Of a stretch of DNA of 64,000 nucleotides, positions 44,474 through 53,565 are shown piece after piece (positions within the stretch are counted from its first letter, which is position 1; each line of letters starts with the position of its first letter). Origin of the DNA: Riemerella anatipestifer_E (lineage in GTDB: Bacteria > Bacteroidota > Bacteroidia > Flavobacteriales > Weeksellaceae); the NCBI RefSeq assembly GCF_009932355.1, contig NZ_LEKU01000022.1, positions 52,756 to 116,755 on the forward strand, in the 5' to 3' direction. Both the position numbers and the translations under genes were made by a program. The notes under the pieces are model-generated. The model searched no databases. It was not told where the DNA came from and saw only the letters and a list, made by a program, of their open reading frames with translations.

Positions 44474-45838
44474 CTATCTTCCGAATAGACCTCCCATGCC
44501 TGGCATACCGCCTCCCATTTTGCCCATCATTGCCATAAGCTGTTTGCCTTGGGGTCCTTGCATCATTTTCATCATTTTGCCCATTTGGTCAAACTGCTTC
44601 ATAAGTTGGTTTACTTCCTCTAGTTTTCTACCACTTCCTTTGGCTATTCTCTTTTTTCTATTAACATCTATAATGCTAGGTCTTCTTCTTTCTTCTGGCG
44701 TCATAGAGTGGATAATAGCCTCTATGTGTTTAAATGAGTTGTCATCTATATCCACATCTTTAATGGCTTTGCCTACACCTGGTAACATACCAAGAAGGTC
44801 TTTCATGTTACCCATTTTTTTAATCTGCTGAATTTGCTTTAAGAAATCATCAAAACCAAATTCATTTTTAGCGATTTTCTTCTGTAGTTTTTTGGCTTCC
44901 TCTTCGTCAAATTGTTCTTGAGCTTTTTCCACTAAAGACACTACATCACCCATCCCTAAGATACGGTCTGCCATTCTTTCAGGATAGAAAAGGTCTAAAG
45001 CTTCCATCTTTTCTCCTGTGGAAATAAACTTAATTGGCTTATTAACTACAGAACGAATAGTAAGAGCCGCACCACCGCGGGTATCCCCATCTAATTTTGT
45101 AAGAACAACACCATCAAAGTTTAAAGCATCATTAAAGGCTTTAGCTGTATTTACAGCATCTTGCCCCGTCATAGAGTCCACAACGAATAAGGTTTCCGTA
45201 GGCTTGATGAAATAATGAACTGATTTTATTTCGTTCATCATTTGTTCATCTATCGCTAGACGACCTGCAGTATCCACAATAACCACATCGTGTTTGTTAG
45301 CTTTAGCAAAATTAACGGCATTTTCTGCTATGGTAGAAGGGTTTTTATTTTCCTCTTCGGTATATACCGGAATTCCTGTTTGGCTTCCTAGTACTTTTAG
45401 CTGGTCTATCGCAGCAGGACGATAAACATCGCACGCTACCAAAAGCGGATTTTTAGCTCTTTTTTTCTTTAGATAGTTAGCTAATTTCCCAGAGAAAGTA
45501 GTTTTACCAGATCCTTGAAGCCCTGCAATTAGGATAACTGTAGGTTTCCCTGAAAGGTTGATACCTTCTTGAGAACCACCCATTAGTTCCACCAACTCAT
45601 CGTGTACTATTTTGGTCATTAGCTGCCCAGGCGTTAGGCTGGTAAGTACATCTTGCCCTAAGGCTTTCTCTTGTACTCGCTTGGTAAGGTCTTTAGCTAC
45701 CTTATAATTTACATCGGCATCTACTAAGGCACGGCGAATTTCTTTAACCGTTTCAGCTACATTAATTTCCGTAATTTTACCTCTTCCCGAAAGGTTATGA
45801 AGAGCCTTATCTAATTTATCTTGTAAACTATTGAACAT
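44474..45838 (-). CDS. ffh: Signal recognition particle protein Ffh
   Basis: GTPase that binds 4.5S RNA and signal sequences and targets nascent membrane proteins to FtsY. It has 454 residues: N domain, G domain with GLQGSGKTTFSGKLA (106-120), DTAGRLAIDEQMM and TKLDGDTRGGAAL, then the methionine-rich M domain. The last 35 residues are Met/Gly-rich (MKMMQGPQGKQLMAMMGKMG). Monocistronic with a -7 box just upstream. Confidence 0.97.
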   Translation of the reverse strand: MFNSLQDKLDKALHNLSGRGKITEINVAETVKEIRRALVDADVNYKVAKDLTKRVQEKALGQDVLTSLTPGQLMTKIVHDELVELMGGSQEGINLSGKPTVILIAGLQGSGKTTFSGKLANYLKKKRAKNPLLVACDVYRPAAIDQLKVLGSQTGIPVYTEEENKNPSTIAENAVNFAKANKHDVVIVDTAGRLAIDEQMMNEIKSVHYFIKPTETLFVVDSMTGQDAVNTAKAFNDALNFDGVVLTKLDGDTRGGAALTIRSVVNKPIKFISTGEKMEALDLFYPERMADRILGMGDVVSLVEKAQEQFDEEEAKKLQKKIAKNEFGFDDFLKQIQQIKKMGNMKDLLGMLPGVGKAIKDVDIDDNSFKHIEAIIHSMTPEERRRPSIIDVNRKKRIAKGSGRKLEEVNQLMKQFDQMGKMMKMMQGPQGKQLMAMMGKMGGGMPGMGGLFGR

Positions 45839-45858
45839 AATCGCTTTATTTTGAGTGG

Positions 45859-45866
45859 CAAAAATA
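45859..45866 (-). promoter_or_regulatory. Putative -7 box of ffh
   Basis: On the minus strand these bases read TATTTTTG, an exact TAnnTTTG match 20 bases before the ffh start. The -33 box is not clear. Confidence 0.4.
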
Positions 45867-45913
45867 AGGAAAATTTAGCATTCTTCCGAATAAGTACTGT
45901 GGCTTATGGATTG

Positions 45914-46600
45914 TTAAAAGTTTTCTCGTAAAAATTTATGGTAAATTTCTTCTCCGCTTCTTATAGAATTTACTGCCCATCTTATTTTGGTATGCCATTT
46001 TTTATCGGGGCTAAGTTTGTAATCTATGGTAGAATTAAGAAGTTTTTGTTTGAGTTCGTACATACATATCGCCGCCGCCACAGAAACATTAAAACTCTTA
46101 GTAAAACCATACATTGGTATTGCCAAAGTTTCGTCCGCAAAGTCTAGTAATTCATCAGAAACCCCTTCCCATTCGGTGCCAAAAACTAGAGCAATGGGCA
46201 CTTCTACCTTATAATCTGGGAGCATTGTTGCATTATTTTCAGGCGAAACAGCCACTATTTTATAACCACGCTTTTTTATATTCTCTAGGGAAGCCTTATT
46301 TCTAGGCATTTTTTCTACTTCTACCCATGTATCTGCACCTTTGGTAACGCTTAGGTTTGGGTCAAAAATATTATCTTTTTCTAAAGCCACTACCTTATGG
46401 AAAGCACACGCTTCTACACTTCTCACGATTGCAGCAGCATTGCGATATTGATAAACATCTTCCATCACAGGTAAAATGAAATCCGAGCTTTCCTCCGCAT
46501 AATGGTTGATTTTTTGCAGGCGTTCTTCAGTCAAGAATTGAGCTAAATATTGAAATGTCTTTTCTAAATCTTCTAGGTTGTTGGTTAGTTCTGGCTTCAT
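45914..46600 (-). CDS. SpoU/TrmH-family RNA 2'-O-methyltransferase
   Basis: A 228-residue SPOUT-class ribose methyltransferase. The knot motifs are ALVFGTEWEGVSDELLD (motif 2) and IPMYGFTKSFNVSVAAAICMYE (motif 3), and the N-terminal half has the motif 1 asparagine (YRNAAAIVRSVEAC). The match is closest to tRNA Gm18 methyltransferase TrmH; rRNA as the target cannot be excluded. Its start overlaps the prmC stop by four bases (ATGA), within a yaaA-prmC-trmH operon. Confidence 0.87.
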   Translation of the reverse strand: MKPELTNNLEDLEKTFQYLAQFLTEERLQKINHYAEESSDFILPVMEDVYQYRNAAAIVRSVEACAFHKVVALEKDNIFDPNLSVTKGADTWVEVEKMPRNKASLENIKKRGYKIVAVSPENNATMLPDYKVEVPIALVFGTEWEGVSDELLDFADETLAIPMYGFTKSFNVSVAAAICMYELKQKLLNSTIDYKLSPDKKWHTKIRWAVNSIRSGEEIYHKFLRENF

Positions 46601-47442
46601 TTTTTTGCTATAATCATTCTGTCATTATTAGATAAATCTTTGATGAGTTGAGCATCACTGGAATCTTTATATAAAGCTAAAGTTTCCGCTCCTAGTTTTT
46701 GGTTTATTTCTAAAAATAAAAATCCTCCGTTGTTAAGATATTGTTTGGCGTCTGTTGCTATTTTTCGGTAAAATACTAAAGGGTCCGCACAAGGAGAGAA
46801 AAGAGCTAAATGAGGCTCAAAATTCTTTACAGTATCCGAAATTTCAGAAACTTCTTCTATATCTATGTATGGCGGATTAGAAATAATCACATCATAGTGA
46901 GTTGTCAATTTATAATTAAGGTAATCATCGAGTATAAACTCAATATCGGTGTGGTGTCTTTCTGCATTTTTTTTAGCGACGGCTAAGGCTTCTTTAGAGA
47001 AATCTATGGAAGTTATTCTAGCGTTCGGAAAATGTTTTTTCAACACAATAGGTATCACTCCCGAGCCAGTGCCTATATCTAAAATTTTAATCTCTGGTTG
47101 GGAAAACTCTTTTGAAATGGTTTTGATGGCATGGTCTAGCAGTTCCTCTGTTTCTGGACGAGGAATAAGCACATGTTGATTCACGCAAAACTTCATACCA
47201 AAAAAGTCGGCTTCGCCTAAAATTTGTTGGTAAGGCTTTCCGCTTTTTAGTTGGTTGATGGCTTCGGTATATTTTACTATCGGTTGAGAGGGAAGTTGGG
47301 TGTTTTCGGATTGTCGCAGTCCTATTTTGTCTAAACCTAAATAATGCTCTCCAAAAATTTCCCACAAACAAGAAACCTCAGAATTATTATAAAGCTCCGA
47401 AAGCTCTCGCTTAAAAATAGAATGTAATTCTAGCAACTTCAT
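46597..47442 (-). CDS. prmC: Release factor glutamine methyltransferase PrmC
   Basis: SAM-dependent enzyme that methylates the GGQ glutamine of RF1 and RF2. It has 281 residues: a helical N-terminal domain, then the Rossmann-type domain with IPRPETEELLD (93-103), DIGTGSGVIPI (122-132) and the catalytic NPPY motif at 189-192 (IISNPPYIDIEEVS). It overlaps yaaA by one base (TAATG) and trmH by four bases, so all three are one unit. prfC, another termination gene, lies 4 kb away. Confidence 0.95.
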   Translation of the reverse strand: MKLLELHSIFKRELSELYNNSEVSCLWEIFGEHYLGLDKIGLRQSENTQLPSQPIVKYTEAINQLKSGKPYQQILGEADFFGMKFCVNQHVLIPRPETEELLDHAIKTISKEFSQPEIKILDIGTGSGVIPIVLKKHFPNARITSIDFSKEALAVAKKNAERHHTDIEFILDDYLNYKLTTHYDVIISNPPYIDIEEVSEISDTVKNFEPHLALFSPCADPLVFYRKIATDAKQYLNNGGFLFLEINQKLGAETLALYKDSSDAQLIKDLSNNDRMIIAKK

Positions 47443-48200
47443 TACCTCACAAATACCAGTTGATTGTCTTTGGAGCGTTCTTCGTCTATAAGATAACCTT
47501 CATAATTAAAGGCTTTAATATCATCTAAAGTTTTGGCATTGGTTTCGGCACAAAAACGAATGAGAAGTCCTCTAGCGTGTTTGGTATAAACCACGATGGT
47601 TTTTAGTTTACCGTCCTTGTATTCGTAGAATTTAACATCTATAGCCTTCGCTTTTAGCTTTTTGGTATCTACTGATTTAAAGTATTCTGTACTAGCAAGA
47701 TTTAGGAGAATATCATCGTCCTTTAACTCCTCGTTAAGAGCCGCTGTAATTTTGGACTTCCAAAAAGAATATAAATTTTTATACTTATCAAATTGGAACG
47801 GACGACCCATTTCTAAACGATACAACATAATCCTATCCGAAGGTTTTAACAATCCATATAATCCCGAGAGTATTCTATAGTGTTTTTGGAGATAATCTAC
47901 GGCTTTTTTATCTAGAGTAGGAGCGTCTAACCCACGATAAACCTCTCCTGTAAAGGTATAAAGAGCTGCATTAGACTCCTCTTCCGAAGGTGAGGTACTC
48001 CAATTTTGGTTTCTTTCCCAGTTTTCATCTGCTAATTTGGAAGAAATTTCCATTAAATCAGAAAGGTATTGTGGGGTTTTCTCTTTCAAAAATGACTGTA
48101 TAAACGCCGAATCTTCTATGAACTGAGGTTCGGTAGTTTTTAGCATATCTGATTTTAATGAGACATTCATTAACTTAGCTGGAGAAGAAAGTATAAGCAT
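47442..48200 (-). CDS. yaaA: Peroxide stress protein YaaA (DUF328)
   Basis: A 252-residue member of the YaaA/UPF0246 family, which limits intracellular iron and DNA damage during peroxide stress in E. coli. The N-terminus MLILSSPAKLMNVS matches the family. Further motifs are ALYTFTGEVYRGLDA, YRILSGLYGLLKPSD and the C-terminal VVYTKHARGLLIRF. A longer TTG start at 48218 is in frame but would overlap the -7 box, so the ATG at 48200 is preferred. First gene of the yaaA-prmC-trmH unit. Confidence 0.94.
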   Translation of the reverse strand: MLILSSPAKLMNVSLKSDMLKTTEPQFIEDSAFIQSFLKEKTPQYLSDLMEISSKLADENWERNQNWSTSPSEEESNAALYTFTGEVYRGLDAPTLDKKAVDYLQKHYRILSGLYGLLKPSDRIMLYRLEMGRPFQFDKYKNLYSFWKSKITAALNEELKDDDILLNLASTEYFKSVDTKKLKAKAIDVKFYEYKDGKLKTIVVYTKHARGLLIRFCAETNAKTLDDIKAFNYEGYLIDEERSKDNQLVFVR

Positions 48201-48215
48201 AAATCTATTTTTTTG

Positions 48216-48223
48216 CAAAGTTA
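48216..48223 (-). promoter_or_regulatory. Putative -7 box of yaaA-prmC-trmH
   Basis: On the minus strand TAACTTTG, an exact TAnnTTTG match 15 bases before the ATG at 48200. It excludes the TTG at 48218 as a start. Confidence 0.45.
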
Positions 48224-48309
48224 AAAAATACTAAACAGAAAAAGGCATCTCTTTTCTAACATACTGCGATATATAAAATCAATTGGTTTGGTTATTTATC
48301 ATAATTGAG

Positions 48310-48338
48310 TTGAGCATAATAGATTTTGGTTATATTTG
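48310..48338 (+). promoter_or_regulatory. Promoter of the lipoprotein gene
   Basis: TTG (48310-48312), an 18-base spacer and TATATTTG (48331-48338). The ATG at 48345 is six bases after the -7 box, so the mRNA is probably leaderless or nearly so. Confidence 0.7.
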
Positions 48339-48344
48339 TACTTT

Positions 48345-49328
48345 ATGAGAGTGAAGATTATTTTCCTATTGTTATTCGCTTTGCTTGTGTCTTGTCAAAA
48401 GAGTACAGAGCATAAATATTCTTTTTATTATTGGAAATCCCATTTTAAGTTAGACGAAAAAGAGAAAGAAGCATTGCAAAAGGCTTCATTAGATACACTT
48501 TACATTCGTTTTTTTGATATAGATAAAGAGGAGCAAAAAGTGGAAATTCTAGCTCCTATTAGTGGTAATGCTCACTTGCTAGATGCAGAAAAACAATTTG
48601 TACCTACGGTATTTATTACCAACAGAACTTTTTTCAATATATCCAAAGAAGAGATTGCTCAAATGGCACAAGCTACTTTTGATAATATTTTAAGGATACA
48701 AAAGAGTCTAGGCTTGAAGGAAAGAGCATTTACAGAAATACAAATAGACTGTGATTGGACGGAAACCACCCGTGAAGATTTTTTCCTCTTTTTAAAAGAA
48801 CTGAAAAAGGTCTCTTCAAAAAAAGTATCATCTACGCTTCGTTTGCATCAAGTTAAAGACAAGAAGAAAATGGGCATTCCACCTGTGGATAAAGTTTATC
48901 TGATGTGTTATTCTACCTCATCTCCTTTAGATAACGATGGTAAAAACTCTATCTTAGAGGTAGATTTACTTAAAAATTATCTTGCTTCCTTAGACCAGTA
49001 TCCCATCAAAAATATAGATGTAGCCTTACCAATTTATTCTTGGGGCATAGTTACCAATCATGTGGGTAAGCATAAGCTAATCAATGCTTTAAATATTAGC
49101 GATTTAAGCAATAATAAATTTAAGAAAATATCAGACACCGAAGCAGTGATATTAGAAGATGGTTTCTACTTCGGATATTTTTTAAATAAAGGTTTTACCG
49201 TTAGAATAGAGGAAATCTCAGAGGAACAACTGACTGAAGTTAAAACATTTTTGGACCAGAAATTAAAACATTATCATATTATCTACTATCATTTGGATAG
49301 TCAATTTATTAAAAATAGAAAACTTTAA
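48345..49328 (+). CDS. Hypothetical lipoprotein
   Basis: A 327-residue exported lipoprotein (lipobox ALLVSCQ at about residues 12-18). No family is recognised with confidence. The body is alpha/beta with segments such as LYIRFFDIDKEEQ, FTEIQIDCDWTETTREDFFL and KVYLMCYSTSSPLDNDGKN, which suggest a TIM-barrel-like (glycoside-hydrolase or chitinase-like) fold; the acidic pair in QIDCDW could be catalytic. This is weak inference. A TTG at 48336 would start inside the promoter, so the ATG is preferred. It is four bases upstream of the large helical protein, so the pair is an operon. Confidence 0.6.
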   Translation: MRVKIIFLLLFALLVSCQKSTEHKYSFYYWKSHFKLDEKEKEALQKASLDTLYIRFFDIDKEEQKVEILAPISGNAHLLDAEKQFVPTVFITNRTFFNISKEEIAQMAQATFDNILRIQKSLGLKERAFTEIQIDCDWTETTREDFFLFLKELKKVSSKKVSSTLRLHQVKDKKKMGIPPVDKVYLMCYSTSSPLDNDGKNSILEVDLLKNYLASLDQYPIKNIDVALPIYSWGIVTNHVGKHKLINALNISDLSNNKFKKISDTEAVILEDGFYFGYFLNKGFTVRIEEISEEQLTEVKTFLDQKLKHYHIIYYHLDSQFIKNRKL

Positions 49329-49332
49329 AACA

Positions 49333-52008
49333 ATGAAAAAAGCAGTTATTTCATTAGGCGTTATATTATTACTTCACCAAAATTCTAAAGCCTGTGCTTG
49401 GGAAGACTCAGACGGTGATTACTTTAACCTCTTTACGCAAACTATCATCAAAGATAAGTCTTATACACCTTTTCTTTTATCCTACTCATCTCCTTTTTAT
49501 GAAGCGGATAATATAGCTATCATTGATGATAATCTACAACTTTGGAAAAATTTCTTCAACAATAAACTTTCTTACGATGAGGTAAAAACATTGGTTTATA
49601 AGCTCCCGTTACAAGATATTATTTCGTTTAAAGATGGGTATCAAAATCAGGCTATTTTTCAGAAATTAGGTGCTTATCAGAACTATAGAGAAGGCTTGGA
49701 TTATCTCATTGAGGCCAAAAAACTGAATAACCTTAGAATCAACAGAGTTGCCAATGATGATGACAATACCTATAGTTTTTATTATGACGACGAAACCTAT
49801 AATCTCGCGTCTACTTTAGATTATGAAAATACACTTACTACCCTTATAAATTTTTATAAAAATACCTCAAATAAAGAGATAAAACTAAGGTATGCCTATC
49901 AAATTGTTCGTTTTGAACATTACAATAGAAATTATGATAAAGCCGTAAAAGCCTTTTCTACCTATGTAGAGCCATTAGGTCTAAAAAACGCCATCTATTA
50001 TATGGCTTTAGAACAAATGGCGGGAGCACAAAGTGGGCTAGGACAGAAAGACGAAGCCAACTGGAATTTCTTCCAAGTATTTATAAATTCAAACTCTAGA
50101 AAACAAACGGCTTATACTTCTATTAAACTGTCCAGCGAAAAGGCATTTGAAGACCTGCTTTCCAGAGCTAAAAGTGATAAAGAGAAGATAATGGCGTATT
50201 TTCTTCTCGGCTATCAAGGGTTTAATAATCCGCTCCCAATGATGGAGAAAATTTATGAGATAGACCCTAATTCGGAGGCTTTAAAAGTGCTTCAAGCTAG
50301 AGCCATCAATGAGTTGGAAAGGTATTTTCTGCCATATTACTACTATAATGAGAAGGAAACCAAAGTAGGTACCTCTAAAACAGCTCTTTCAGTAAGTAAG
50401 ACAGAGAACAAAGCTAGTGCTTCGTTTTGGGATAAAATAGTATCGTTCTTTAAGAACCTTTTTGGAATGGAAAGTTCTGAACCTAAAGTTTTAACTGCCG
50501 AAGAAAGTAAAGGGCTTTCTGATGATGAGCTGTTAAATCACCCTAACCGTTTGCCTGTAGTTTCTTCTTCAGGAACTGATGAGGAATACAATAAAAAAAT
50601 GCAAGATTATATAGAACAGCTAGAAAAACTGACAGAAAAAGTTAAAACTAAATCAGATGATGAGTTTTGGGCAATATCAGAGGCTTATATAAAGTTTTTA
50701 CAGAAAGATTATAAATCTAGCAGTAGCTTATTACAAAATATAAACACCAGCAACCAAGAATATCTTACCCAAATTGATAAAATGAAATTATTAAACGATA
50801 TTCTTTCTCAACCAAGAATTGATAGTGAGTTTGAGCAACATATCATGAAAACTTACCCTGATTTGGTAACCGCTATTTCCGAAGACAGATATAACAGCTC
50901 AGAGGCAGGTTTTATTACAGATATTTTAGCTAATAGATATTTCTTACAAGGGGAGAGAGCTAAGTCTTTCTTAATGTCTAATAAACTTTCAGGCTTGCAA
51001 GATATTTTGGATATAGATCTAGTTCGAGATATTGAAGCATTTTACAAACGAAAAAACAAAAATGCTTTTGAAAATAGCATTCTCGCTAAAAATATAGATA
51101 CAGGTGAAGACACTCAAAATTTCATAAATGTACTCTATGGAGATTACGAGATGCGTTCGGCTAACTTCAAAAAAGCTTTAGATTATTATACCAAAGCAAG
51201 TGGTTTTATAGGTATTCCTAGATACGAGTTTCCATTTTCAGAAGATGGATCATTGCAAAGTAATACACCGGTAAGAATGAAAATTAAAGGCTATAATGGT
51301 TACAACAATGTTTCTTCTTTAGTTTTCGGACATAATGTTTGGGTAAGTTATACTAGCCCTGAAAGCGAGTCGATGAAAGCAGAAAGTTTTATCTCTGACT
51401 TTAAATTCATCAAAAATAATATGAATAAAAAGGAGCTTGCAGAAGCTGTATTAAAACTTACAGAAATAGCCAAAGGTAATGATGTTAAAGCCTCCCGTGC
51501 CAATCAGTTATTAGGGAATCTTCTATATAACACTTCCATATTGGGTTATTACAGACATTACTTTGTGATGGATATAGACAATAGCAATGGTGGTAAATAT
51601 AATTTCTTTGGGGATACTGAAATATACACACCTCTATACTATTACAAAAACTTCACTTACAATAATATAGGTTTAAAATCAGATAACTTTGATGTTGCTA
51701 TTAGTTACTATAAAAAGGCTTTAGAAAAAAGTACAGATAGAGAAACTCAAGCCAGAATACTTTTCCAAATGGCAAGTGCTGAACAAGGGAAATATTACCG
51801 ATGGGAAGCCAATCAAACCCCAAATTGGGATTATAATGATGCCAATTGGGAAGAAAAACAAGACAAATTCCAGCAAGAGTTAGACAAAGCTAAAAATCAG
51901 AACTACAGAAGTTATTTCACAGAATTGAAAACAAAATACAGCGATACCGAAACGAGTAAATCTCTAATGGGAAGTTGCTCTTACTATAAGCATTTTATGC
52001 AGAAATAA
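49333..52008 (+). CDS. Large exported helical-repeat (TPR-like) protein
   Basis: An 891-residue protein with a signal peptide (cleavage after NSKA, before CAWEDSDGD). The rest is mostly alpha-helical with TPR-like spacing, for example FDVAISYYKKALEKSTDRE, ILFQMASAEQGKYYRWE and FKKALDYYTKASGFIG. A low-complexity break occurs near 345-425. A cysteine directly at the predicted cleavage point raises the chance that it is lipidated, but the lipobox is poor. No catalytic motif is recognised. It is co-transcribed with the preceding lipoprotein; the two likely form a periplasmic or surface complex of unknown role. Confidence 0.65.
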   Translation: MKKAVISLGVILLLHQNSKACAWEDSDGDYFNLFTQTIIKDKSYTPFLLSYSSPFYEADNIAIIDDNLQLWKNFFNNKLSYDEVKTLVYKLPLQDIISFKDGYQNQAIFQKLGAYQNYREGLDYLIEAKKLNNLRINRVANDDDNTYSFYYDDETYNLASTLDYENTLTTLINFYKNTSNKEIKLRYAYQIVRFEHYNRNYDKAVKAFSTYVEPLGLKNAIYYMALEQMAGAQSGLGQKDEANWNFFQVFINSNSRKQTAYTSIKLSSEKAFEDLLSRAKSDKEKIMAYFLLGYQGFNNPLPMMEKIYEIDPNSEALKVLQARAINELERYFLPYYYYNEKETKVGTSKTALSVSKTENKASASFWDKIVSFFKNLFGMESSEPKVLTAEESKGLSDDELLNHPNRLPVVSSSGTDEEYNKKMQDYIEQLEKLTEKVKTKSDDEFWAISEAYIKFLQKDYKSSSSLLQNINTSNQEYLTQIDKMKLLNDILSQPRIDSEFEQHIMKTYPDLVTAISEDRYNSSEAGFITDILANRYFLQGERAKSFLMSNKLSGLQDILDIDLVRDIEAFYKRKNKNAFENSILAKNIDTGEDTQNFINVLYGDYEMRSANFKKALDYYTKASGFIGIPRYEFPFSEDGSLQSNTPVRMKIKGYNGYNNVSSLVFGHNVWVSYTSPESESMKAESFISDFKFIKNNMNKKELAEAVLKLTEIAKGNDVKASRANQLLGNLLYNTSILGYYRHYFVMDIDNSNGGKYNFFGDTEIYTPLYYYKNFTYNNIGLKSDNFDVAISYYKKALEKSTDRETQARILFQMASAEQGKYYRWEANQTPNWDYNDANWEEKQDKFQQELDKAKNQNYRSYFTELKTKYSDTETSKSLMGSCSYYKHFMQK

Positions 52009-52016
52009 AGGTTTAT

Positions 52017-52056
52017 AAAAATTGGCTGAATCAAACGATTCAGCCAATTTTTATAT
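52017..52056 (+). terminator. Terminator after the helical-repeat gene
   Basis: ATTGGCTGAATC (52021-52032) pairs with GATTCAGCCAAT (52037-52048) over an AAAC loop, with flanking A and T runs. Confidence 0.88.
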
Positions 52057-52167
52057 ATAAACCAATAAAATCTTATGCTAAAACTTGCACACCTTCGCAA
52101 AAGGTTATAAGTTTGCCGTAGTTTTATGAAACGAAATATCAACGATATACAAAAAAGTGAAAAAAAC

Positions 52168-52246
<79 letters not shown>

Positions 52247-52629
52247 ATAGTTACCTGCGTATGTGTCGTATTATCTAGAAAATTTTCTAAACTTTTATCG
52301 TTAAAACAAAACATCGTTCCGCCAATTTTTATTGGGGGCTTTTCGTGTTTAGTTTATCCTAAATATCTGCTAAAAGCACTCCTATTTCATAAGCTTAATT
52401 TGTTGTTGTTCTTGTGGGGTGCTTTTAGTGTTCAGGGGGAGTGTTCTGCTCGTTCTGTTTTAGCCTTTCCTCTCGTTTTGTGTGTGTTTAGAGGGGGAAG
52501 GCGTTTTTTAAGGTTAGAGGTGAGATGTCAGAGTTTAGAACTTAGTATTACCTCATCAATCCTTAAGTCAAATATCCAATATCTAACATCTATAAACTTT
52601 AAATATCAACAATTTTAAAATTAAATTTT

Positions 52630-53523
52630 ATGAAAACAAAAATGACAAAATTAAGTGTATTCGCCTTTTTAGGCTTAGGCTTAGTGGCTTACGGACAACA
52701 AGGATTGTACGATGGTAAGGTAGGTATCAATACAGATACTCCTAACGCTACCTTGGAGATTAAAGGGAAATCTGCTAATACAGCTACGACTTTAGAAGGG
52801 CTAATTATTCCTAATGTGAGTAAAAATAAAGCTTTGCTAATGACAACTCACGCCAACCCTATGATTAAAGAATCTACGCTTATCTATGTAGATAACACTT
52901 TAGATTATACAGGCTCTGATGCTAAAGTAGCAGACATTACAGAAAAAGGCTATTACTACTGGAACGGCACGAAGTGGGTAAAGAATGGAGGAGGTTCTTC
53001 TGTAGGGGCTACTAATGGTCTTACTTTGGCTTCTGGTAATATTAAGCTAGGAGGTACACTTACGGAAGCGACGACTATTAACCAAAATAACAATGCTCTG
53101 ACTTTTACTACAGGGGCTACAGGAAAGCTGAATGTAAATGGTAATTTCTATTTACAAAACAAAGTGTATGTAATACCTAATATTGATACAGACCCAACTA
53201 AAAATGGAGCCAATGGTTTAACTAATACTGCAAAATCGGGAACAAATCTTAGAAATTACGACGGAACAGGAGTTCCTGATTATTCAGAGCATGATTATAT
53301 GATAGTTCTTACAAACGCAGGTATTAATGGTAACTTACAACTACCAAGTGCGTCAGCTAATCCAGGGAGAATTATTTATCTTATCAATGGGACAACTACG
53401 GGGTTAGGGTTTTCTAGTTCAGGTACTGAAGATGTTTATCCGTTTAATTTTGGGACACTAGCCACTCGTTCAGGAGTAGCTTTTGTAAGTACAGGTAAAA
53501 CATGGTATCCTATCGGAAGATAA
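52630..53523 (+). CDS. Exported surface / tail-fibre-like protein
   Basis: A 297-residue protein with a signal peptide (cleavage near LVAYGQQ, residue 24). It has the start KVGINTDTPNATLEIKG that is common in Bacteroidota fibre-like surface proteins, and the motif KGYYYWNGTKWV, also in such proteins. The middle is Thr/Asn/Gly-rich beta sequence (NGLTLASGNIKLGGTL). It shares motifs with the next gene, so they may be paralogous modules. It has neither a lipobox nor a clear T9SS sorting domain. Function as adhesin or structural fibre is inference. Confidence 0.6.
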   Translation: MKTKMTKLSVFAFLGLGLVAYGQQGLYDGKVGINTDTPNATLEIKGKSANTATTLEGLIIPNVSKNKALLMTTHANPMIKESTLIYVDNTLDYTGSDAKVADITEKGYYYWNGTKWVKNGGGSSVGATNGLTLASGNIKLGGTLTEATTINQNNNALTFTTGATGKLNVNGNFYLQNKVYVIPNIDTDPTKNGANGLTNTAKSGTNLRNYDGTGVPDYSEHDYMIVLTNAGINGNLQLPSASANPGRIIYLINGTTTGLGFSSSGTEDVYPFNFGTLATRSGVAFVSTGKTWYPIGR

Positions 53524-53565
53524 TTTCCAGATTTAAAATGACAACTAATTTAAAATAATACTATA

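Noticed and set aside
48201..48218. Longer YaaA form from TTG 48218
   Set aside because: It would start inside the TAACTTTG box; the ATG at 48200 gives the canonical MLILSSPAK start.
52400..52618. 72-codon open frame before the surface-protein genes
   Set aside because: Improbable composition, no signal or motif, no promoter or ribosome site, and it lies in the repeat-rich leader.
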